From: Carallia brachiata
Taxonomy: Eukaryota > Streptophyta > Magnoliopsida > Malpighiales > Rhizophoraceae
DNA length: 64,000 bases
Assembly: GCA_021464245.1 (NCBI GenBank)
Contig: JADCRB010000041.1
Span: 1,827,656-1,891,655 of the forward strand
Direction of reading: 5' to 3'
A program made the position numbers and the translations under genes. Within the stretch, counting starts at the first letter, position 1. Each line of letters opens with the position of its first letter. The notes beneath the pieces were generated by a model, which saw only the letters and a program-made list of their open reading frames with translations, did not search any database and had not been told where the DNA came from. Positions 45,200 to 57,099 of the stretch are shown in pieces.

Positions 45200-47924
45200 G
45201 AATGGAGATAACTATGTAAGGCAAGGAATTGGGGTCATTCCAAGTCTTCCTCCCTTCCTTTTTTAGGCTTTTGTCTGGCCTTTTTGACGAAAGAAGGAAC
45301 CAATAAAATAAAATAAAGGAGAACATTATATGATTTGAAATAAATAATATTATTTAACATAAAAATTAAAAATAATAAAAATTTATTATTTAAATTTAAA
45401 TTATTAATTATATTAGATCTATTATTTTATTAATAATTAAAATTTAAATAACGAATTTAAATCTAAATTTTATTTATATATATATATTTTTTTCATATTA
45501 AAAAGAGTGAAATACTCTTATCAAACAGACAATTTATTAATTTTGTAATAAATTCAATGATATGATAATTAATATTAATTTATTATTATTTTAAAATTAT
45601 TTAAATAAGAAAAATTTTACAGAGCTATAAAATTTTTTGTCAGCTCTTTGAATTGTACAGAATATGAAAACAGACTCATTTTAGACTCATTTTATGTGAT
45701 TTATTATTTTGCATGAAATTATAAAAAATACAATAAAAAAATTTATAATTATATATTTATGAGTCCGTCCATTAATTCTTCAGCACTTCACGAGATTTTT
45801 TAAAACAGAAAACGAAAGAGAGCCCAAATACGAGTAAGGAAAGGGACAGAGTGTAGTTGCTTTCTACTTTTCGGGGAGCAAAGAAAAGATTGAATTTCTT
45901 GTGTTTCACATTGCATGATGTTTCCTTTGAGGGGTTTGTGGCTGTTTTGAGTGTTCATATGATGGGAATTCCACCACGGCAAGTGCCTGATAGCACTATC
46001 CTCTAAGCCGTTGGACTGGATTTTATGAGTCTTCAAGTTCCAAGGATTAAGACAAATCTAAGTTCAAACTTCAAACTACATGCCAACAAAAAAAAAAAAT
46101 TTTGAACCAAGATAGCTGAATAGTAAACCTGACTCCCACCGGGTCCCATTTTCAATTCAAATTGGTAGTTCCTATATGCTGTTGCTGTCGGTTCAAACTA
46201 GAGAATTGGTTCTAATTCGATTTCAATTTATTCCTATTGCAGTTCAGTTCAAAATCTGGTTCGACTCAAATTAGGTTTATCAACATAATCATATTAGTGA
46301 ACTAAAATTTTTCCTCCTTTTGGAAAGAAAAATAGAAAGAAAAACATAATATCTACAGAATACATAAGAAAATACTATATAACAATATTTATGTAACATT
46401 AAAATAATATAAATAATTGGATGATTGAAATTTAAATAAAATAAATTATTAAATGTTATTCAATAAATTACGTGATAATTTTGTAATTATTTAAAATTAA
46501 ATAATACAGTAAAACTCAAATACATGGAGAGTCTTTTGCTTATGGATTTGTCTGTCTTTGTTTGTTCCTTCCCGACCCCTACTTTTTTGTTTACCGGAAC
46601 AGGAATTTGCTGTAGTAGCCGTTTACAGAAGATGCAAAGCATCAATTTTTCTATAATAACCAAACAAAGCCCGTCTTTGTCCTTTTTTTTCTTTCTTTCT
46701 TTTTTTTTTGTGATGTCGTCAACAAAAAATTGGGAGACTTTACTTGCTCGTTTGTCTTCATGCAATGATCATAGAGATATTTAATAATTTGAGCTACAAA
46801 AATGGAAACTTTCCTAATTACCCAGCATAGCAAGTGCCTATTTGCAGCCCACTAGGTCAAGAAGAACAGTGAAATATAATTATTTTAAATCTGCCAGAAC
46901 ATAGCTCAATGATTTTTTGTCTTTTTTTTTTTTTTTTTTTTGTGGCCCTTACAAGGCTCAATGATGGTGCTGTAGATTGTTTAAAATTTTTTGATGATAG
47001 GGGAGCACCTAGGGCACATCCCAGCCTGGAAGGCTTAGCTTAGCTTTCTTTTTCCCCTCATTTCAGGAAAGGCAAGTTAAGTTCAGACTTCAGAGAGTAC
47101 AACCACTTTCTTTTCTATGCAAAAGACAATGGAAGATGAAATATTAATAAATTAAAGGAAAAGGTTCTTTTTTGTGAAGGTAATTAAAATGTGTTGTACT
47201 TTCAAGAAAATGTAATCTATCTTTAAAAAAATTTATTGTATCCTAAAAAAAAAATTCTACATCCTATATGAAAATGTACCCAATTTTCTCTCTATTAAAT
47301 TTTCCTCTTTCCAAAGAAAAAAAGACAGTAGATAGGCTTCAACCGTATTACACTCCAAATAAAAGCGTCATTGAAATGTTAATTATTGTTCATGCGAGTT
47401 TAAGTACGAAATCATTTGTTACTCTTTTAATTTGACTATCTTTTATAGGACCGACCTACTTTCACAATAATAGGATTGAGTTAATTTTTTTCACATTAAT
47501 TGCTCAAATCTAAAATCTACCAGCACACATGCCTATAGCTCTTATTTATTTTAAGAAAAGAAAACACTATAAAAATTTTGAGCCGAGTTAAAATGAGAGA
47601 GACATGCAGACTTACTGCCATACATTCACTTGGTATGGTTATTGTGTGTGAAACCATGCTCAAAGAAAAATAGGATACTGAAAACGATAGAGGTCCCCCT
47701 CTACTATAGTGCCTTTACTTGAAAAGACCAGCCTCTAGCAAAGTTAGTAAGTTTTCATTACGGCCACCCACTCTGCGATTAAGTTTAATGACGTGGCCCC
47801 AGATCTAATTCCCACCATAATGCGCTGCACTTCATATCTTTAACTTTGTGAAGGAATATTCCATTGGGCATTGGCAATTTTGCTTCATTATTTATATCTT
47901 CTCCTCTACACGTTCACGTGTCTT
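45200..47924. other. Gene-poor region upstream of SPL
   Basis: No gene is supported. AT-rich, MITE-like blocks fill 45320-45790. At 46130-46270 there is a degenerate stretch with GGTTCAAAC and GGTTCGACTC phrases. Poly-T runs lie at 46681-46710 and 46920-46942. Confidence 0.45.
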
Positions 47925-48965
47925 TTTTTTTTTTTTTATTATGGGAAGAAAATATTGTATTATTATCAATTAAATTTGTACATAGATCTAACGCGAAAGC
48001 GTTAGAAAGACGTACAGACAATAAGAATATAAAATAAGTAAAATAACTTATAATTGATTTGATTAAACTAACTATTAACTAACTAAGCATAAAAATTGTT
48101 TTGACGAATTTTCTTGATGAAGGAAAAAATTGAAACGAAGTTAAATCTATCTAAACTTGATGTTTCAAACAAATCTAATTTATTTGGACAGAACTGCCTA
48201 CATCAACACAAACAGTACTTTGGCAGACTTTCAATAGAAATCGACTGGGTAAGTTTAACAACAATTTCTCACAAATCTAAACTACAAAACAAAGCTAAAC
48301 AAAATTTAAACACTACACTGCATCCATCCCCAAAACAACTAACCCAATATGGTAGGACACCCATCCCAAAAAATCCACAGCAGCAAATCCCATCAGACTA
48401 GAGGTAGTGGTGGTGAGGTCAGTGATGGCGGCGTCAGCCACAACAGTGAGAGTATCAACAGTGGCGTTGCCAGCAGCACGAGGGGCAGCGACTCCACTAG
48501 CAAAGGCTACATCAGCAGCGTTGCCGCCGAGATAAAGGAAGTATTCGCAGTGTCTTCTCTGGTGGCTCGAGCGACGCCGACGTCATCTTCAATTGTGATA
48601 GAGGGGCTCAAGGCGTTAGAGGGGATAGAACCTGAGACAACAACAAAGGCAGTGAAAAGGACGTTGAACACGAAAGGGTATAGATCCAACGACAAGATAG
48701 TTATGAGTGTCCTGTTTCAAGTTAGATCTAAAGAAAACAAAAGGTAGAAATTTATGAAAAAGAGACATGAGTAGATGATGAGGAGGATGGTGGTGGAGAA
48801 GGAGTAAGGGCACCATAGAGAGAAGGGGAGAAGAAGAGAGCTGGATGGAAGAGAAGTGATTGGGCGGCAGCAGTGGCTAGAAATGAGGATATTATACGTC
48901 GACCTTCAGACAGTAGAGATAGTTTTAGGGTTAGAAAGAGAGAATGACGCTATCGATTCACATAT
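47925..48965 (-). other. Unrecognised retroposed-looking unit
   Basis: On the minus strand this unit starts near 48965 with a leader-like CTTTCTAACCCTAAAACTATC. It continues through a GC-richer stretch (48380-48900) with open frames on both strands and ends in poly-A (poly-T at 47925-47938). The minus frame at 48507-48695 starts MSLDLYPFVFNVLFTAFVVVSG, which resembles a signal peptide. No matching domain is seen and no target duplication was found. It could be a processed pseudogene or a LINE-like leader. Confidence 0.3.
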
Positions 48966-48977
48966 ATCATTTAATTT

Positions 48978-49170
48978 CGAGTAATGTTAAATATTTTAAA
49001 AATCGTGTTATGAAATATTCTGAATTGTATAATTATGAAAAAAATTGTTAATTTATTTCCTTTTTTTATTTGACGGTATTATAAAATTAACGATTATTTT
49101 CATAATTATTTATAATTATTTATTTTGAGATATTCCATAATATAAATTTTAGAATATTTAGTATTACTTT
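48978..49170. mobile_element. AT-rich foldback MITE
   Basis: The left arm GAGTAATGTTAAATATTTTA and the right arm, which reads AAGTAATACTAAATATTCTA in reverse, form a long imperfect palindrome. Both continue with TATGAAATATTCTGAA-like sequence and TAATTATGAAAAAAATTGTTAA. Same family as 52158-52330 and 42990-43115. Confidence 0.65.
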
Positions 49171-49782
49171 TTAATTTCTACTGTTGCGTGCCTATGTATA
49201 TATATTAAAGAAAAATAGAAAGTTGGAAAGCACGATCCTTTATCGATGACATACAGGACCATTCCTTATAGCCATAGATGGCATATAAAAGTTATTGGAG
49301 ATATTAATATTTTTAGTTCTAAACCTTTGATTTTTTTTATATTTAAGTTTTAAACTTTTTTGACATTTCATTTGAGTTCTAAGTCTTTTGATTGTTTACC
49401 AAATCAGTCCCTATATTTATTAAAAGTGATCAATATATTAAAAAATGATTTTAACTTTACAAAAAATTATTTTAAAAAAGATTAAATATATGAATTGAAT
49501 GTCTTTTCTATCAAAAATATGCATGTTACATATTTAATTCGTATATTTATTGATTAAAAAAATATTTAATGTGTATATTTTGTTGATGAAAAAAATATTT
49601 AATTCATGTATTTAACCTTTTTTAAATAATTTTTATTAAGTTAAACTCATTTATTTGACTACTTTTTGTAACTTAAAGGACTGATATAGTATGAAATCAA
49701 AAAATTAAGACTTAAATGAAATATCAAGAAAATTTAAAACTAAAACGTAAAAAAAATTAAAAATTAAAAATTAAAAATATTA

Positions 49783-51126
49783 GGGGCCGTTTGGAGTGGT
49801 TTAAGTTTTCTGTTTTTTGTTTGTTTTTCACAAAAAAAACATGAAACATGTTTGTTATTGATTCTGTTTTCTGTTTTTTGTTGAAAAGTTAAAAATGTTT
49901 TTCAAAGAAAAAAAACAGATTGGGAAAACAATAAAAATAATTTTCTGATTTTATTTTTCACTTTTTTTTCTATACTTGCTCTCACAACTTTTTCTCTCTC
50001 TATCCACCCTCTTTATCATATCTCTCTTTACTCATCCTCTCTCTATCCCTCTATATTTTTTCTCTCACTACTCTTTCTCTCTCTACCCATTCTCTCTCTA
50101 CCCTCTATCTCCTTTTCTATCTCTATCATTCTCTCTCTACCCTCTCTCCCCTTTTTCTATCTATATCATTCTCTCTCTACCCTCTCTCCCTTTTTTCTAT
50201 CTCTACCATTCTCTCTCTACCCTCTCTCTCTCTCTTTTCTCTCTCTACTCATTCTTTCTCCACCCTCTTTCTCTTTTTTCTCTTTATACCATTATCTCTA
50301 CCAATTCTCCCTCTACCCACTCTCTCTCTCTCCTTTTTCTCCCTCAACCATTCTCTCTACTCATTCTCTCTGTGCTCCTTCTCTCTCTCTTATTTTTCTC
50401 TCTCTACCATTCTTTCTTCTTTTTTTTACTCTATCATTCTCTCTACTCGTTCTCTCTCTGCCCTCTCTCTCTCTCTTTTTTCTCTCTACCATTCTCTGTC
50501 TACCCATATTCTCTCTCCTTTTTCTTACTCTACATTATCTCTCTAGTCTCTCTTTCTTCTTTTTCTCTCTCTACTCATTCTCTTTCTATCTAGACTCTCT
50601 TTTTTTTCTTATTTTACCATTCTCTCTGCTCATTCTCTCTCTACGCTCTCTCTCTCTCATTTTTCTCTCTTTATCATTCTCTGTACTCGTTCTTTCTATA
50701 CTCTCTCTCTCTTTTCTCTCTCTGTCATTTTCTCTACTCATTCTCTCTCTACCCTCTCTCTCTCATTTTTCTCTCTCTACTATTCTATTTATTCATTCTT
50801 TCTCTACCCTTTCTCTTTCTGTCATTCTCTCTACTCATTCTCTTTCTTCTCTCATTCTCTCTTTTTTCTCTCTCTACCATTCTCTCTACTCATTCTGTCT
50901 CTACCCTCTTTCTTTCTCTCTCTCTTTCTCTTGCTCCCATTTTTTTCTTCATATTTATAATTTTTTTTATCATTTCTCTCACTATCCTATTTCTATCTAT
51001 TTTTTTATTCTTATAAAAAAAATAAAAATTGACAGCAATAAATATAAAAATTTAACAAACAGTAAAAATAAAAAACAGAAAATAAAAAATAGAAACAAAA
51101 AATTGACAACGTCTTCAAACGGACCC
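49783..51126. mobile_element. Tourist/PIF-Harbinger-like element with CT-rich core
   Basis: The ends GGGGCCGTTTGGAG and, in reverse, GGGTCCGTTTGAAG are inverted repeats, and TTA flanks both sides (49780-49782 and 51127-51129), the target of PIF/Harbinger elements. The subterminal regions TTTTCTGTTTTTTGTTTGTT and AAAAACAGAAAATAAAAAAT also pair. The core from about 49976 to 50990 is almost pure pyrimidine on the plus strand. It is built from CTCTCTCTACCATTCTCTCTA-like units of 20-50 bp. The 205-codon open frame in it is an artefact. Confidence 0.85.
49976..50990. repeat. About 1 kb polypyrimidine CT-rich satellite
   Basis: Irregular tandem units of the type TCTCTACCATTCTCTCTACTC, with hardly any G on the plus strand. 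Expanded inside the Tourist-like element. Confidence 0.9.
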
Positions 51127-51136
51127 TTAATATTCC

Positions 51137-52157
51137 AAAATTACTGGTGGGTGCTCGACAAGTAACAGGCGCATATTTGGTGAGCCTCACCAACGGCCCA
51201 TAACGCAGCATAATATAAAAATCTTTAAATAATTAGCATAATAACAAAAGGGAAATTTAAAATTTTTCGGAAATAAGTTACGCAACATTACATCGCCTGT
51301 ATTATATTTATGTCCAATCAAATAGAATAGTGCCATGCTTCGCCAAATTGGGGAAGTCCAAGCAATTATCTACAACCAAATCCTAATGGACATGGAGTTA
51401 TTTGATTTTGGCAGTAATCATTGACGAGTACTTCCAATGAACTTTGGGACCTACAAATACTGTTTTTCTGAATTGATACGATAATTCGCTTTCTCAGACA
51501 GAGAGATGGGAATAGTAACAAAAAAACACAATCACAATTTGTCAATTTGGTTCATGAATGTCGTCCAAATTATAATTTACATTTGAAAGCTGCCATAACT
51601 AATAGTATCTTTAAAGCTCCTATTTCATTTTAATTTTGAAAGTTAGTGTACGTTAAATATAACCAAGCCCTTTCCAATTGCTTTATTTTTAAACATAAGA
51701 CTTTTTTAATGAAAAAATGACCCAAAGGAAAAGAAAATAGAAAGCAACGTTTCACGATTTGATGAAAAAATATAAAGAGTCCAACTACAAAGACGGATTT
51801 TTCAAATAGGATGGATCGCTGTAGCAACAGCAAAAAAATAATTTTTTTTCTTGACCATGCAAACAGTATAAATGCAACAAAAAATAATAATAGTTTGTTT
51901 GAGCACGATAGCCTAAGTATCGTGTCCGTTGGTCCTTGTTTTTCCTGCTTATCCACTAGGTTTGTCCAAAACAAAAATTAAGCAATGTTTTGAACAAAAC
52001 AACCCCTTTGACACAGATGATGAGATCTTTAACCATTGAATTTAACGTGAGATAAGTTTGTAAGATTAAGGGGTCTGATTTAGATGTGGATTGCGCGTGC
52101 CAAATCATCAACTTAACAACAAACATTACAAAAGACTTAGATTGATAATTTCTTTTT
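51137..52157. other. Gene-poor spacer
   Basis: No gene is supported; open frames on the minus strand at 51630-52192 are short and low-complexity. Confidence 0.4.
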
Positions 52158-52330
52158 AAGAATAATGATAAATATTTTGAAAATTTTATCATGAAATATT
52201 CTGAATGTTAGGTATATGACTTATATTTTTTTTATTTAATAATATTAAACAAGTTAATTAACACTTTCTATAATAATAATAGAGAATATTTAATAATACA
52301 GAGTTAATAATATACATCGTTACTTTTTCT
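52158..52330. mobile_element. AT-rich foldback MITE, related copy
   Basis: The left side AATGATAAATATTTTGAAAA followed by TATCATGAAATATTCTGAAT matches the arm of the element at 48978-49170. The right side AGAGAATATTTAATAATAC is the inverted partner. Ends are approximate. Confidence 0.55.
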
Positions 52331-52772
52331 TTAATGTGGCTTACCTGAACTGAACTATTTCAAAGTATGAAAATATCATATAAGTTTCCGATGAATTTAT
52401 GAACTTATCCCATTTAACGAGTGGGAAAAAAAAATAATAAAACGACTTGATTACATGAAAACATTAAAACAAGGGTAAACATCAAGCTCCTATAACGTAT
52501 AGAAAACGTCCCTTTGTGCTTACATCTTAAGCCGTTAAACCGATGTGTTCCCAGCGAAGCATTGTGGCATGTTTTCTGATTGTAGAAGGGTTGGTAGACT
52601 GAAAAATTTTGCTAGAAGAAAGCTGGAGTGAACTAGCGAGCAGAATCTACAGAATAAAAATTATTATTTTTAAAAAAACCAATGCATTTCTTAGTGAGAA
52701 AGTTCAAAATTCAAAAAATATGATTTTTAACGCGTAGAGTCCATATGCTAATTTATCTCGCACTCTGACTTA

Positions 52773-53052
52773 GGGTGTGTTTGTTTTCAGGAAAAAATTT
52801 TATAGGAAAAAATTTTACAGGTTTTCCGGCGTTTGTATCACGGAAAATATTTTACATAGGCAAAATTTGGGGAAAATTTTTAGATTTTCAGGTAAAATAA
52901 CTTCTTCTTTTGCAGAGCTGAAGTTATTTTCAGGGAAAATACAAACTGTGCTATAAGTAAGTGATAAAGAAAAATTATTATTTTTACTACAAATATTTTT
53001 CTCTACAAATATTTTACAAATATAAATTATTTTACAACAAACAAACGAATCC
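52773..53052. mobile_element. Tourist-like MITE with TTA target duplication
   Basis: A 280-bp element. The ends GGGTGTGTTTGTTT and, in reverse, GGATTCGTTTGTTT are inverted repeats, with TTA on both sides (52770-52772 and 53053-53055). Subterminal GGAAAAAATTTTA and TAAATTATTTTACAAC-type blocks recur. Non-coding. Confidence 0.85.
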
Positions 53053-53609
53053 TTATTTTCCGTCCGTGAAACTGTTGCTCTTTCTGATGAACCAGTCCAA
53101 AAAATTCAACGACTTTTTTATTGCCACACAATTTTTATGATTTTGTCTCTTCAAATTCTGGCTACGAACCACCAGCTTATGTCCGACGTCTTTCTGCCTG
53201 CCTACCAAGCTAAAGGTCAAAATTGGAGGTCTACCCCCGATGGACTGTTTTAGCTAATTGGCCTTTTCTTTGCCGCTAAATTGATATCCCTAAAACCAAT
53301 TTATGTACACTCTTGTAAAGGTCAAAACGAAGCTCGCTTGTTGTCAATAATGGGCAATATCAATGCAGTAGAAGCCTAAAACGTAAAAGATCGCAACTTC
53401 CGTTGGGGATGTTTTTGTTTTTTGGGGAGGGGAGCGCCCTGGGAATTCAGGGAATTCTTGCCTTGCAAAGGACATAATATAACTCAACTGTGGCAATGAT
53501 GTGGTAATCTCATTTTGACTAGCGGACAAAAGGTCAACTTCCAGAAGCTGAGCTTGCTATACGGAAAAAGTCTAGACCGCATAAGAGCCTGCTATTGGGA
53601 AGAGTGTAA

Positions 53610-53803
53610 TTATGTCTCCTGATACTTTTATCTTAAAATTTTGTATTTAATGAAACTTCAGCTGTTATTTTTGAAACTGCGATTTATATTTTTGAAATGT
53701 AAAAATAACAATTGATTCAAAAATATAAATTTTAGTTTTAAAAATAACAGTTCTAATTTCATTCGACACATAATTCGATACAAAAATTATCAATCCACCA
53801 ACA
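53610..53803. mobile_element. Foldback MITE
   Basis: The left arm CAGCTGTTATTTTTGAAACT pairs with the right arm, which reads GAACTGTTATTTTTAAAACT in reverse. Pairing also covers AATTTTGTATTTAATGAAAC outside and GATTTATATTTTTGAA inside, so nearly the whole element folds. Ends are approximate. Confidence 0.65.
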
Positions 53804-54857
53804 TTTATTTTACTAGGAATTAACTTGCGTCCTTTTGTTGGTATCTGTGGTCCTTATGGGAACAGCAGTGTCGGTCGCCCCGAAGCTTCTAATTCCAGGG
53901 AATCATTCTGCAAAATAATGGACAAACAACATTTACCACACAGTTTTCACCTATCTCAGGGTTTAGTTTTTTTTTTTTTAAAGGCTTATGGAGCTCGCTA
54001 TATCACGGGCCAAGTACTTCTGACTAATGAATTCCCGGAGTCAACATGCAGCCTAACTTGAAATCAGCTTGGCACTGCTTTCTACCCATACTCAGTGCAC
54101 TGGTAATATATGTATCAATGTACGCAACACACGTATTACATGCCTAGTTATGGCCGTTTCTTTTGAGGATCAAGGGACAGAGAAAATGGAGGTGGGGTAT
54201 GTAGTATTTTAATGTACGCTGCAAGAATGACAACCACATGCTCCTTTGCTATTGCAAAATGACCACAAAAGTCATAGCGATAGATTTGATGATGCCATCC
54301 ATGATATTAAGTTTGCATCGACGTAAGACTCATGATGATAATATTAATAACAGCAACTTGGGCCCAGCAATTCAATTTATACATTGCAGTAGTCCCATGT
54401 GTGATTACAAGTCACTTTCAAATTGAGTTTCGGGCATATTTTGCCTTATGAGATTTAATTTGATTCAAACTTCGGTAATGATGTGAAGTTAATTAGACCT
54501 GAAGAATACAAGTCTGAGTCACGGAAATAGCCTCTTTGTAAAAGCAAAGATAGGGCTCTATACATTTGAAACTCCTCAAAACCTACGATGTAAGAGCCTT
54601 TCGCTAGGATCATAGGATGCCCTTTTAATTTGGTTCAAACTTCATGAGTTTTTTTGGCAGCAATTGCCTTAGATTTGATGATCTTTTGGCTGTCACTAAA
54701 ACACTGGTTAGGATGGTTAATCCCAGAATTATTTGATGATCCGTGTATAGCTTCAAACATCAACGTGCGTGCCAATTGTAAATTATGGTTTAAAGGACGT
54801 AAATACCACAAAGAAAGTCGAAGCGCCTGGAAGGCGAAGTCTGAGACAAGCTAATAA
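53804..54857. other. Spacer downstream of the five-exon gene
   Basis: No gene is supported. Two short related phrases (TAGATTTGATGAT at 54281-54293 and 54671-54683) hint at a diverged duplication. The last 200-300 bp may be the 3' untranslated part of the minus-strand gene. Confidence 0.4.
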
Positions 54858-56901
54858 TCATAAACCTGATAATGTCTGTTTCTCAATGTCCATCACCTCA
54901 TCTGCAGTACTGCTAGATGCATCATGCCGGAAAGCACAGCTGTCAAGTTCTCCACACTGTAATTGGCGAAAAAAACAAAACAAAAAAGGAATGAATACAT
55001 AATATATCACGTCAAAGATATCAGGCAACGTTAGGGGAAAACTCCTCAAAAGCATCAGGCCCAGTTATGGGGCAGAAACTTTAGAACACTAGCAATTCAA
55101 GTCGTTCATGATAATAGACAATTCTCACCCTCAGGATGTGAAATCGTGTTTGGCTTAATGACCAGCAGTTGATGCAATTTGTATCTTTGTATTCTTCTAC
55201 AAGGCTTGGTGACCAAAGGTTGAGGCCACTGTCAAATTAAAGAAGTTTTCGAGGAAAGTGAGCTATCTGTGGGGGCTAATTAAAGCAATTTGTTCTTCAA
55301 TTGCAATCACTCTCCCCCCCCCCCCCCCCCCAACCTCTAAGGGTCACCTCTCTCTCTGCCATTGAGCTCACACTGGATTTGTCTGATTATTCTTACAGTG
55401 TGGTATCTTCCCCAAGGTCTGCTTATTTAAAGCTGGGACATACCCAAGCAAATGGATCTGAAAATCAGCATAAGAAATTTTGGCAGACACATTTTTATAA
55501 AATGCTCAGAATGAATGCCTTTAAAGTTGCTTGTCATTGTTCTGCCGCAGATCTATTCATCTCTATAAAGGATTGCAATTAGTTGGGGAACTGACCTGAA
55601 ATGTTGATAGGGACAACCATGAACGTCTTCTATACTAGGGTTGATGAGATGATCTTTGGACAAGAATAAGGTGTATGACCTTGCAATAACCCAAAACGTA
55701 AGATTTGAAGAAAATCATGTATGCATAAAAAATAATTCCAGTGAGAAAAGTTGCAAACCCTGTCTATAGAGAATCAACAGCCAGATAAAATGCTTAGAGA
55801 AAAAAAGGTCTTGGTAAACGTTACAAAGCTATGTTCCGTCACAAAAATTACCCGGCCAAGAATCTCATTAAGTTAAGCATTCTAATTATTATCTAATTGC
55901 ATACACAATCCATTGCAATTGTGATAGAGAAAGCATATACATAACGCAAAATTGGAGGCCATAAGTTTTCGAAACAAGACAAATTGAAGGTAATAAGTTC
56001 GAATTTTCACAGTCCTTTTCCCCTCACTCCCATAATTATGGCGTATGCTGTATGCATTTTCTTTTTCAAACCGTTCAGCCCTTACCTACGACAAGAAGAT
56101 CGAAAAACAGAAACTAGTGACTACTATGTAACATTAAGAAAGAGAATCCACTGCACGAGGTTCCCACATTTGTGAGGTTTAGGGAATGGGTCGATGTAGG
56201 CAATCTTCTCTTTCTTTTTTAGACAAAAAGGCTGTTTCTCATATTCGAACTCATGACCACCAAGTCACAATGGAGTAACATTTCCACGACACCAAGTCTC
56301 CGTTTCAACATTTAGAGAGAACACTTGACATAGTCATCTTGAAGCTGTTTGCCTATGGATGGATCATGTGACCACTAGATGATAAAAACAGAAAGTATAA
56401 AACTCAGAATTGACTGGTTTGAATTTGAATTAAACCTCACATATCTTGCATGTCAGAGCACTCAGAACAGAAGTGGTGTACATGCGGGCATCAGCAATCA
56501 TGAAATGGAAAACATATTAATGAAATTTGACATACATTCATACATACATACTTAACAAAAATCCCGAATAATTAACAAAATGTTGAGGAGCTAAGATTAT
56601 AAAATGAGGATCGGATCGGAACCGTACAGATTTCTTCAGTTCTTAGGGTTTCTTTCCTTGGCGAGATGGTGCATCGGAGATCCTTTTGAGAACCGTAATC
56701 AATGTTTTGAACAATTGAAAAAACAAAAAACGAACAATAAAAAGAATTTATATTACTGAAAATTAGTTAAACCTCAGAGACGATCGGCGGCCAAGAGCTC
56801 GAAACCCTCAAGTCTGACTTCGAGGGGAGGGTGGGGGCAGCAGAGAGAAGAGACTGGGAACGACGTCGTTCGAAAGAGTCTTCCTCCACTATCTCCGTCA
56901 T
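54858..56901 (-). CDS. Unrecognised five-exon gene, 146 residues
   Basis: Proposed coding exons on the minus strand: 56773-56901, 56628-56682, 55596-55653, 55129-55228, 54858-54956. All five phases fit and give one open frame of 147 codons including the stop. The N terminus (MTEIVEEDSFERRRSQSLLS) is Ser- and Arg-rich. The middle has GLNLWSPSLVEEYKD and CINCWSLSQTRFHILR. The C terminus is acidic (STADEVMDIEKQ). There is no membrane helix and no motif that I can name. The first exon has a clear GC rise and a CT-rich leader, and is the best-supported part. Exon 3 (19 codons) is the weakest, because its acceptor has a poor pyrimidine tract. An Au-type SINE lies in intron 2. The neighbour DUF1664 gene ends about 0.86 kb upstream in the same orientation. 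Confidence 0.5.
55314..55331. repeat. Poly-C tract
   Basis: Eighteen C in a row, in the presumed intron between exons 3 and 4 of the unrecognised gene. Confidence 0.9.
56130..56316 (-). mobile_element. Au-type SINE
   Basis: On the minus strand the element shows the tRNA-like head with ACTCCATTGTGACTTGGTGG and B box TCATGAGTTCGAATATG, then AGAAACAGCC, then a body with GCCTACATCGACCCATTCCC and CTCGTGCAGTGGATTCTC, and a T-rich tail. This matches the plant Au SINE layout. The flanks AACATTAAGA (56130-56139) and AACATTTAGA (56307-56316) are a 10-bp target duplication with one mismatch. Confidence 0.85.
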
Positions 56902-57099
56902 TTTCTCTTTCTCTCTCCTCTCTCTCTCTCTAGATCTGATTTTTTGAAAACTCTGAGGCCGCCAAAGAGAAAGGGGTTGCGACTTGGCGGGAAACAGCTT
57001 AGACCCGACCCGGTTTAGAAGTCGGGCTGGGATGTGTAAATGAGCCATTAAACTATGGGCCCAATAGACATGTGGAGCCCTCAGCAACTGTGGGCCCAA

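Larger units (their letters stand above)
49297..51136. mobile_element. MULE-type MITE copy 2, interrupted by a Tourist-like element
   Basis: 49297-49782 repeats the organisation of the element at 727-1226: the phrases TTTGACATTTCATTTGAG and AATGAAATATCAAG occur in inverted arms, with the same AT core motifs. Its right end is cut at TTA by the insertion at 49783-51126 and resumes as TTAATATTCC at 51127-51136. Skipping the insertion gives an end AATATTAATATTCC that pairs with the left end GGAGATATTAATATT. The flanks AAAAGTTATT and AAAATTACT hint at a decayed target duplication. Confidence 0.75.

Noticed and set aside
45800..46036. Minus-strand open frame of 78 codons upstream of SPL
   Set aside because: No domain, no splice context, ordinary composition; nothing to distinguish it from chance.
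49976..50593. 205-codon open frame rich in Leu, Ser, Phe and Tyr
   Set aside because: It is produced by the CT-rich tandem repeat inside a Tourist-like element and has no domain or codon structure.
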